64,000 nt of DNA from Ruminococcus sp. GTDB lineage: Bacteria > Bacillota > Clostridia > Oscillospirales > Ruminococcaceae. The stretch's first letter is position 1. Each line of letters starts with the position of its first letter. The position numbers and the translations under genes were made by a program. The notes beneath the pieces are model-generated. The model ran no database searches and had not been told where the DNA came from. It saw nothing but the letters and a program-made list of their open reading frames with translations. Positions 1 to 6,204 of the stretch are shown here, piece by piece. The DNA lies in assembly GCA_017622925.1 (NCBI GenBank), contig JAGAQC010000003.1:1-64000 (forward strand). Reading direction: 5' to 3'.

Positions 1-148
1 AAGCCTACTTGGAAAGCAGACAAAAGGAACTGAATAAAAATTTTTCATAGCAAGGCGGAGGAGGAAAGCGTGCTGTCGCACGGTGACGACGACAACGCTG
101 CTATGGGAAATTTTTATCAGTGAACTTGTTTGGTTTTCAAGTAGGGTT
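1..148. repeat. Palindromic intergenic repeat, copy E1
   Basis: An imperfect palindrome. The left end AAGCCTACTTGGAAAGCAG matches the reverse complement of the right end (…CAAGTAGGGTT at about 126-148). Inner arms ATAAAAATTTTTCATAGC and GCTATGGGAAATTTTTAT flank a core at about 50-100 with the apical hairpin GTGC-TGTC-GCAC. The core is nearly identical to the cores at 9964-10124 and 21702-21860, although the outer arms are unrelated. The element may begin before the window. It lies directly upstream of sigK. Confidence 0.8.
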
Positions 149-178
149 ACTATAAAATTTTGATCGGTGGTGCTGCCT

Positions 179-865
179 ATGATACTTGAATTGCTCAAAA
201 ATCTGCTGTTTTTTGCCCTGCATGTTGAAAACGCCAACATCTTCCCAAAACCGCTTTCAAAAGCAAAGGAACTTGAATGCTTTGAAAAAATGTCAAACGG
301 TGATAAAAATGCCAGATGCAAGCTGATCGAACATAACCTCAGACTTGTGGCGCATATCGTTAAAAAATACACTCAGTCCGCCGCCGAACAGGACGAACTT
401 ATCTCGATCGGCACTATCGGACTTATTAAAGCCGTGTCAACCTTTGACTATAAAAAAGGCGCAAAATTTGCTACTTATGCAAGCAGATGTATTGAAAATG
501 AGATACTGATGAATTTCCGTGCCGCAAAAAAATCCGCAGGCGACATATACCTCGGCGAACCTGTTGAGACTGATAAGGACGGAAATTCCATGACGCTTAT
601 CGACCTCATTGACGACGGAGTAGATATTCACGAGCAGGTCGAACTGAACATACGCTCCAAACAGCTTTACGGATTCCTTGAAAAATGTCTTGATAAAAGA
701 GAGCTTGAAATTATCATTTACCGCTATGGACTGTATTCGGGTTCTCCTCATACTCAGAATGAAACTGCGGAAAAGCTTGGTATTTCACGTTCTTATGTAT
801 CACGCATTGAGAAAAAAGCTATCGGCAAGCTCAAAGAGATGTATGATTCGTCATCTTCTTACTGA
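179..865 (+). CDS. sigK: RNA polymerase sporulation sigma factor SigK
   Basis: Sigma-70 family factor which, by homology to SigK, directs late mother-cell transcription during sporulation. A hydrophobic N-terminus (ILELLKNLLFFALHV) resembles the SigK pro-sequence that is removed by regulated intramembrane proteolysis. Region 2 follows (ARCKLIEHNLRLVAHIVKKY, DELISIGTIGLIKAV, FATYASRCIENEILM), then region 4 with a helix-turn-helix (TAEKLGISRSYVSRIEKKA). The length of about 228 residues is normal and the gene is uninterrupted, so no skin-type element splits it. I chose ATG 179, preceded by GGTGG; an in-frame GTG at 167 is the alternative. A palindromic repeat ends about 30 bp upstream. I saw no sigma-A promoter, as expected if it is transcribed by a sporulation sigma factor (inference). 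Confidence 0.9.
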   Translation: MILELLKNLLFFALHVENANIFPKPLSKAKELECFEKMSNGDKNARCKLIEHNLRLVAHIVKKYTQSAAEQDELISIGTIGLIKAVSTFDYKKGAKFATYASRCIENEILMNFRAAKKSAGDIYLGEPVETDKDGNSMTLIDLIDDGVDIHEQVELNIRSKQLYGFLEKCLDKRELEIIIYRYGLYSGSPHTQNETAEKLGISRSYVSRIEKKAIGKLKEMYDSSSSY

Positions 866-872
866 CAAAGAA

Positions 873-909
873 GAAAAAACAGCACGGGAAACAAGCAATC
901 CCGTGCTGT
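873..909. terminator. Bidirectional terminator between sigK and bceB
   Basis: Perfect 10-bp stem ACAGCACGGG/CCCGTGCTGT with an 11-nt loop. It is flanked by an A-run on the left (a U-run for the minus strand) and a T-rich stretch on the right. It sits between two convergent genes. Confidence 0.85.
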
Positions 910-914
910 AAATT

Positions 915-2915
915 TTATCTTTTAATTATTTTATAGTAAGCCCTTGCCGTGATCAGGTATATCACAATATATATTACGGCGAATATCAGGAACACCCCGA
1001 TATTGCAGGCGATAAACAGTTTCACATTGTTCAGTTGAAGCATTATAAGTATTTTCTTTACGATAGGGAATGCAAATGCCAAATGTACCCCTGCCATTAT
1101 AAGAGGCATAAAGAAAACCGTCAGAACCTGCGAACGTATCGAACTCTTTACCTCATGCTCGCTCATTCCTACCTTTTGCATTATCTCAAATCTGTTTTTA
1201 TCATCGTAGCCCTCCGAGATCTGCTTGTAATAGATGATAAGAACTGTCGCTATAGTGAACAGCAGTCCGAGGAAAATTCCGAGGAAAAACAATCCGCCGT
1301 ACAGTCCGTATACGTCCTCACGTCTTAGTTCACGACATTCCGTAGTAAAGTTGACGTCATTTTTCTCCCCATACTCGGTAAGCTTGTTCCACACTTTTTT
1401 GTAAAGAGATTTCTGTTCTTCCGCGCCGATGTCTGTATCGATCTTGCAATGTGAAAGAACCATGCTTGAATTTATGCCGAAAACTTTTTCCTGCTCCGTT
1501 CTCAGCTCGTTTATGACGTCCATATCCTTTACGACTATGCCGAAGGTCGGAACGAGTTCCTTGTCCATAAGATCGTCGGTGATGTAATTGTCCGTATGCT
1601 CCTTTACCGTATAGTCTTTGCCGAAAAGCTTAAAGTTGTCCTGCTCGAAAGGTTCGGTGTTCGAGAAAAAAATTACCTCTCCGTCGTTCAGCGTCACGTC
1701 TTTTCCGATATAATTTGAATAGTCCTCAGCCGTTATAAAATTAAGATTATATACGTAGTCGAGCATATCCATATCGTTATCTTTCGGGAACTCAAATTCG
1801 CTGCCGCCCCTGTATAAAGCCGAAAACTGTATATCCGTGTATACTGACTGCTTTGTTATGCCGACGCCTTCCTCAGACGCTGTTTCATTGACAATATCAG
1901 TAATATCACGTCTTGTTTCAATGTCGTTTGTATATGTATTAAATTCAAGCTGATAGGGATAACGGTCGTTAATAATATCCTTAACGCCTATCATAAGCGA
2001 CGATGTTGAAGAAACCATAACAAGCACCATTGTGGACAAAATACAGATATTGGCAAGTCCCACGGCATTCTGCTTCATGCGGTACATCATGCCCGATACG
2101 CTGATAAAATGGTTGGTTTTGTAGTAATATCTCTTGTTCTTTTTTAGTATCTTAAGAAACGCTATACTGCCGGCTGTGAACAAGCTGTAAGTTCCGACAA
2201 TAACAAGTATGACCGCCAAAAAAAACAGCGATAATGCAGCCAACGGATTTTTTACCGTTACCGCTATATAATAAGCGGTTATGAGACATGCAAGTCCAAA
2301 CAAAGCTATCAGCCATTTCGCCTTTGGCTCTTTTTCTCCCACGCTGCCGCCTTTCAAAAGCTCTATAGGCTTTGCAAGGTGGATAAGTCTCAAAGAATTG
2401 AGGAATATCAGGAAAAACAATATGCCGAAAAGCACAAGCGAGCTTACTATAGCTTTTTCCGATACATAGAAGCCCAATGGTATTTCCGATTTTACAAGGC
2501 GTGCGACTGCCACAAACATAAGCTTATCAAAAAGTATTCCGAAAACAAGTCCGCCGCCTATGCCAAGCAGGGCAACGTATATGCTCTCGTATGCCATGAC
2601 CTTTGCAATATGCTTTTTTTCCATGCCGAGTATGTTGAAAAGTCCGAATTCCTTTTTGCGCTTTTTGGTTAGAAAGCTGTTCGTGTAAAACAAAAAGATA
2701 AAAGCGAAAACAGCTATCACCTTGTTGCCGAACGCCAATGTATAAGATACCGTACCTCCTCCGAAAACATTATCTATCCCCTTATTCATCGACAGGGACT
2801 TCATGATGTAATACATTGCCACGGTAAATATGCAGGTCAATATATAAGGAACATAATTCCTTGCGTTCTTGCGGATATTGGTCGCCGCAAGCTTCGGATA
2901 AAACGAACCGCTCAT
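915..2915 (-). CDS. bceB: Bce-type ABC transporter permease (FtsX-like, BceB family)
   Basis: Permease of a peptide-antibiotic detoxification and sensing ABC transporter. The 666 residues match the BceB/VraG size. The first helix follows KLAATNIRKNARNYVPYILTC; further helices precede a large extracellular domain (roughly residues 310-530), and a C-terminal FtsX-type four-helix block ends at TARAYYKIIKR. In the characterised systems the large loop binds the peptide or lipid II-cycle complex and the permease signals to the BceS kinase; that is family knowledge. The ATG overlaps the stop of the small ORF at 2912-3070 (TCATGA), suggesting translational coupling. It is preceded by AGAGGTG. Confidence 0.9.
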   Translation of the reverse strand: MSGSFYPKLAATNIRKNARNYVPYILTCIFTVAMYYIMKSLSMNKGIDNVFGGGTVSYTLAFGNKVIAVFAFIFLFYTNSFLTKKRKKEFGLFNILGMEKKHIAKVMAYESIYVALLGIGGGLVFGILFDKLMFVAVARLVKSEIPLGFYVSEKAIVSSLVLFGILFFLIFLNSLRLIHLAKPIELLKGGSVGEKEPKAKWLIALFGLACLITAYYIAVTVKNPLAALSLFFLAVILVIVGTYSLFTAGSIAFLKILKKNKRYYYKTNHFISVSGMMYRMKQNAVGLANICILSTMVLVMVSSTSSLMIGVKDIINDRYPYQLEFNTYTNDIETRRDITDIVNETASEEGVGITKQSVYTDIQFSALYRGGSEFEFPKDNDMDMLDYVYNLNFITAEDYSNYIGKDVTLNDGEVIFFSNTEPFEQDNFKLFGKDYTVKEHTDNYITDDLMDKELVPTFGIVVKDMDVINELRTEQEKVFGINSSMVLSHCKIDTDIGAEEQKSLYKKVWNKLTEYGEKNDVNFTTECRELRREDVYGLYGGLFFLGIFLGLLFTIATVLIIYYKQISEGYDDKNRFEIMQKVGMSEHEVKSSIRSQVLTVFFMPLIMAGVHLAFAFPIVKKILIMLQLNNVKLFIACNIGVFLIFAVIYIVIYLITARAYYKIIKR

Positions 2916-3070
2916 GATACGTCACCTCTCTTATTCAGAACGATCGCTCTCATAACGCGGTATAAAGCTACCGTCAATAAGAAAAGCAGCGCATAGAGAT
3001 AACGGCGGCGATGTTTTTTATTCGTGCGGACTTCAGCCTCCGCAGGCTTTGTACAGAACATTCCTATCAT
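2912..3070 (-). CDS. Small single-pass membrane protein nested between bceA and bceB
   Basis: 52-residue ORF starting MIGMFCTKPAEAEVRTNKKH, with a basic stretch KKHRRR followed by one predicted helix (YLYALLFLLTVALYRVM). Its ATG overlaps the bceA stop codon (ATGA) and its TGA overlaps the bceB start codon (ATGA), so three genes are chained by four-base overlaps. This geometry is hard to explain unless the ORF is translated. The charge distribution predicts a cytoplasmic N-terminus. I recognise no family. A role as an accessory subunit or small regulator of the BceAB transporter is inference from position only. Confidence 0.7.
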   Translation of the reverse strand: MIGMFCTKPAEAEVRTNKKHRRRYLYALLFLLTVALYRVMRAIVLNKRGDVS

Positions 3071-3831
3071 GACAGTTCACCGCCCGACGCAAGCAATGTA
3101 AGGGTATCGGATATTTTCTTGAACATTTCTTCATCAGTATTGTTTCCCCTGTATATCTGATGAAACACCTCTCCGTCCTTAATAAACATGACACGTCCCG
3201 CACGGCTCGCCGCTCTCGACGAGTGAGTTACCGTAAGAATAGTTTGTCCCGAACGATTAAGGTCTGAAAAAATATCGAGCAAATTTTTTGTGGACTTTGA
3301 ATCCAGCGCGCCTGTCGGTTCATCAGCAAGTATGAGCTTGGGATTTGTGATTATCGCTCTCGCTACCGCCGCACGCTGCTTTTGTCCGCCTGATACCTCA
3401 TAAGGATATTTGTTCAGCAGCTCCATGATACCGAGTCTGTTGGCAATAGGAAGGACGCGCTTCTGCATTTCGTCATATTTTCTGCCTGACAGTACAAGCG
3501 GCAAAAAGATATTGTCACGCAGACTGAAATTATCGAGAAGATTGAAGTCCTGAAATACAAAACCCAGCTTTTCACGCCTGAACGCCGAAAGTTCCTTGTC
3601 CTTGATCTTTGACAACGGTTCGCCGTCAAGAAAAACTTCTCCGCCCGTGGGCTTATCCAGAGCGGCAAGGATATTCAGCAGGGTCGTTTTTCCCGAACCC
3701 GATTCTCCCATGATAGCCACATATTCCCCTGCTTCAACGGAAAAATTTACGTTTGTCAGCGCCCTGACCTGATTTCCGCCGAAACGCGTCGTATAAATTC
3801 TTTCAAGATTTGTCACATTCAATAATGACAT
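3067..3831 (-). CDS. bceA: Bce-type ABC transporter ATP-binding protein (BceA family)
   Basis: ATPase of the BceAB peptide-resistance transporter, 254 residues. Walker A is GESGSGKTT (about 42-50). The Q-loop is in FVFQDFNLLDNF, the signature is SGGQKQRAAVARA, and Walker B with the D-loop is LILADEPTGALDS. The start at 3831 (MSLLNVTNLERIYTTRF) has GGAGGC about 8 nt upstream and matches the family N-terminus. A longer reading from 3885 would add an uncharacteristic 18-residue extension. It is separated from bceS by about 500 bp holding its own promoter and a palindromic repeat in the leader, and is translationally coupled to the small ORF downstream. Confidence 0.93.
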   Translation of the reverse strand: MSLLNVTNLERIYTTRFGGNQVRALTNVNFSVEAGEYVAIMGESGSGKTTLLNILAALDKPTGGEVFLDGEPLSKIKDKELSAFRREKLGFVFQDFNLLDNFSLRDNIFLPLVLSGRKYDEMQKRVLPIANRLGIMELLNKYPYEVSGGQKQRAAVARAIITNPKLILADEPTGALDSKSTKNLLDIFSDLNRSGQTILTVTHSSRAASRAGRVMFIKDGEVFHQIYRGNNTDEEMFKKISDTLTLLASGGELS

Positions 3832-3924
3832 TTTTTGCGCCTCCGTTTTCTGTATTTTAAGAGCTTTGTACGACATTCCCTGCATACATATTTTTAGGCA
3901 TAACTTTGGAGTACAAGGAGAGAT

Positions 3925-4083
3925 ATACTCGCCGCTATTGCAAAATATACAAAGAATGCTGAACAGAAAATTCGTATGTCAAGGAAGATGACGAAAGCAT
4001 ACTTGCTGTATGGTGAGGAAGATGACGCAGACAGACGGATTTTATGCCGGCATTACTGTATATTTTGCAATAGCGGCGAGTAT
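3925..4083. repeat. Palindromic intergenic repeat, copy E2 (in bceA leader)
   Basis: 159-bp inverted repeat. The terminal 26 bp are a perfect inverted repeat beginning ATACTCGCCGCTATTGCAAA. Inner arms and a core at about 3985-4030 carry an apical hairpin ATAC-TTGCT-GTAT. The core keeps the G-A-rich architecture of E1, E3 and E4, but with different Watson-Crick pairs. A short ORF read through it (4010-4204) is rejected as coding. Confidence 0.85.
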
Positions 4084-4252
4084 GATTGCGGCTAAAAAAA
4101 TGCCCAAAATGCGGCTTGTCTATACGCCCGAAATGCCGTACATACTCTTTAAGGAAGCAACAGAAAAAGAACCGTTATGTATATTTATATGTGTCGCCTT
4201 ATAAGACCTTGTGGAGGTAGGTCCTCGGCTCTTTCCCCGAGCTTCTGTATAT

Positions 4253-4326
4253 ATTATATCACAGTGATTTTGAACGGAACATCGAATCGGGTGACATTTT
4301 GAATGTTTTATGTGACATTTTTGTAA
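4253..4326 (-). promoter_or_regulatory. Predicted BceR-controlled bceA promoter
   Basis: On the minus strand, a -10 TATAAT (4253-4258) pairs with a poor -35 (TGTTCC, 4276-4281). Immediately upstream are two similar boxes: TTACA-AAAA-TGTCA (4313-4326) and ATTCA-AAA-TGTCA (4292-4304), spaced about two helical turns apart. They resemble the TNACA-N4-TGTAA sites described for BceR in Bacillus. A weak -35 behind activator boxes fits antibiotic-inducible control. The transcript would have a leader of about 415 nt containing repeat E2. Confidence 0.6.
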
Positions 4327-4328
4327 TA

Positions 4329-5315
4329 TTACTCTAAATCTAAATGTTCTAAAGTAAGGTCAACATGAACGACCGTTCCTTTTCCTGCCTCGGATTCAGC
4401 GTAAATTTTATGACCGAGCTTGCCGCATACCGTTTTGCATAGGTATAACCCAAGACCCGTGGATTTTTTCTCGGTACGTCCGCTCATGCCCGTGTAGCCT
4501 TTTTCAAATATCCTCGGCAGATCTTCGGCAGAAATGCCTATTCCCGTATCTGAGACCGAAAGCACATTATCGGAGTACGTTATCGTAACGCTCCCCGAAT
4601 AAGTGTACTTAACAGCATTTGAAAGCAACTGCTCCACAACGAAGCTCAGCCACTTTTCATCTGTCACTACTTTGGCGGAAACAGGCTCGTATTCAAGCCG
4701 TATTTTTCTTCTTATAAACAGCGGAGCATATCTTCTGACTGCCTGTTTTATTATGCTGTCAAGGCGGTACTGCCTTATCACCAGATCGTTTGTACTGCTG
4801 TCCAGACGGATATATTGAAGCGCCATTTCCGCATACTGCTCTATTCTGAAAAGCTCCGCATTAAGCTCATGGCACATATCAGTCTCCTCATTCTGCAATA
4901 TCATCTGCATTGCTGCAATGGGCGTTTTTATCTGATGTACCCAAACGGTGAAATAATCCGTATTATCCTGCCTGATACTGTTTATCCTCGTTAAATTACT
5001 CTGATTTATATTTTGCAGCTTCAATATCATATCGCACAGCATTTTCTGAGTTATATCATCGGGCGGCGGCAGTTGTTCAGCCATTAGCGGCAGATTTTCA
5101 TAAATATCCTTCAATATGTTACAGCGTTTGCGAAATCTTAAAAATCCTATGCAGACGACCGAAACTCCGATAACGGCGCATATCATGAATGCGTAGATCA
5201 CAGCTTCGCTGTTAGTATCGTATAATTCAAATACTCCGAAAGAAATAAGGCTGAATATCAGAAAAAACAGGAACGCTTTTCTGAATTGATAAATATATTT
5301 AAAAAGTAATCTCAT
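4329..5315 (-). CDS. bceS: Bce-type intramembrane-sensing histidine kinase (BceS family)
   Basis: 328-residue sensor kinase. It has two closely spaced N-terminal transmembrane helices (about 14-30 and 37-58) and almost no extracellular loop, the hallmark of intramembrane-sensing kinases that take their signal from a BceAB-type transporter. The DHp box is YFTVWVHQIKTPIAAMQ with phospho-acceptor His127. The ATPase domain shows the N-box (QLLSNAVKYT), G1 (VSDTGIGIS) and G2 (STGLGLYLCK). The start overlaps the bceR stop by four bases. The stop codon lies next to the BceR-like boxes of the bceA promoter. Confidence 0.93.
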   Translation of the reverse strand: MRLLFKYIYQFRKAFLFFLIFSLISFGVFELYDTNSEAVIYAFMICAVIGVSVVCIGFLRFRKRCNILKDIYENLPLMAEQLPPPDDITQKMLCDMILKLQNINQSNLTRINSIRQDNTDYFTVWVHQIKTPIAAMQMILQNEETDMCHELNAELFRIEQYAEMALQYIRLDSSTNDLVIRQYRLDSIIKQAVRRYAPLFIRRKIRLEYEPVSAKVVTDEKWLSFVVEQLLSNAVKYTYSGSVTITYSDNVLSVSDTGIGISAEDLPRIFEKGYTGMSGRTEKKSTGLGLYLCKTVCGKLGHKIYAESEAGKGTVVHVDLTLEHLDLE

Positions 5316-5983
5316 TCTATAATATAACCTGCTCCCACTTTAGTTTTTATAAAATCCGCAAGACCTGCGGCTTCAAGCTTTTTCCGCAGACGAGTTACGT
5401 TGACTGTAAGCGTGTTTTCCTCAACATAGCAATCTATCTGCCACAGCTTGTTCATAAGCGTATCACGGCTGACGACGCGTCCCTTGTTCTCCATAAGAGT
5501 CTGCAAAATGCGGAAGTCGTTCTTTGTAAGCTCTATTGTATTACCGTTGTAAACAAGAGTAGTATCGTTAAGGTTCAGCACCGCGCCGTTATGCTCCAAT
5601 ACGGGAATTTTGCTGCCCATATCGTAGGTACGCCGAAGCATTGCCTGTATTTTGGCAGTCATAACGTTCAGGTCAACGGGCTTCGGGATAAAATCATCGC
5701 CGCCCATATTCATTGCCATAACGATATTCATGTTGTCCGCTGCCGAAGAAATAAATACTATCGGGACTTCCGATATTCGCCTTATCTCATTGCACCAGTG
5801 ATAACCGTTGAAAAACGGCAGCATAACGTCCATAAGAACTATGTGCGGATCGAATTCTGTAAATTCGCTCAAAACTTCATTGAAGCGTTGGGTACATTTT
5901 ACGGTATATCCCCATTTTTCAAGCTGTTTCTTCATAAGCGAAGCGATAGTAGGCTCGTCCTCGACTATATATATCCTGTACAT
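5312..5983 (-). CDS. bceR: OmpR/PhoB-family response regulator (BceR family)
   Basis: 223-residue two-domain regulator. The receiver starts MYRIYIVEDEP, with acidic pocket E8/D9, phospho-acceptor D52 (VLMDVMLPF) and conserved Lys in FIPKPVD. A C-terminal winged helix follows (ELTKNDFRILQTLMENKGRVVSRDTLMNKLW … TVNVTRLRKKL … GAGYIIE). It is the first gene of bceRS, overlapping bceS by 4 bp, with a near-consensus promoter about 50 bp upstream. By family knowledge it activates bceAB when BceS senses transporter flux. Confidence 0.94.
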   Translation of the reverse strand: MYRIYIVEDEPTIASLMKKQLEKWGYTVKCTQRFNEVLSEFTEFDPHIVLMDVMLPFFNGYHWCNEIRRISEVPIVFISSAADNMNIVMAMNMGGDDFIPKPVDLNVMTAKIQAMLRRTYDMGSKIPVLEHNGAVLNLNDTTLVYNGNTIELTKNDFRILQTLMENKGRVVSRDTLMNKLWQIDCYVEENTLTVNVTRLRKKLEAAGLADFIKTKVGAGYIIE

Positions 5984-6032
5984 TTTTTCGTCCTTTCTTT
6001 AGTCAACCTCTAATGCGTTTTCTTTGGATATA

Positions 6033-6061
6033 ATTATACAACAATAATTATTTTCTGTCAA
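6033..6061 (-). promoter_or_regulatory. Sigma-A-like promoter for bceRS
   Basis: Minus-strand TTGACA (6056-6061), 17-bp spacer, TATAAT (6033-6038). It lies back to back with the divergent promoter at 6074-6102; the two -35 elements are separated by only 12 bp. Confidence 0.85.
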
Positions 6062-6073
6062 TCCAAAAAACAC

Positions 6074-6102
6074 TTGCCAAAGCTTGCCAAATGTGCTATA
6101 AT
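6074..6102 (+). promoter_or_regulatory. Sigma-A-like promoter for the MetRS-like operon
   Basis: TTGCCA (6074-6079), 17-bp spacer, TATAAT (6097-6102), about 100 bp ahead of the ATG at 6205. The motif CTTGCCAA occurs twice in tandem across the -35 and spacer region. Confidence 0.8.
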
Positions 6103-6204
6103 ATATTTTGGAATGTTACGGCTTATTCGCCGCTGCAAGTATAATCAACTTGCTGTAAATACTCATTTATAGATTTGCATTTCTGAAAGGAAAGGATTTT
6201 TCTT

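Noticed and set aside
167..865. sigK interrupted by a skin-like element
   Set aside because: The gene reads through without interruption from pro-sequence to region 4.
4010..4204. 64-residue open frame across the right half of repeat E2
   Set aside because: Runs through the palindrome, has no ribosome-binding site and resembles no protein; treated as a chance frame.
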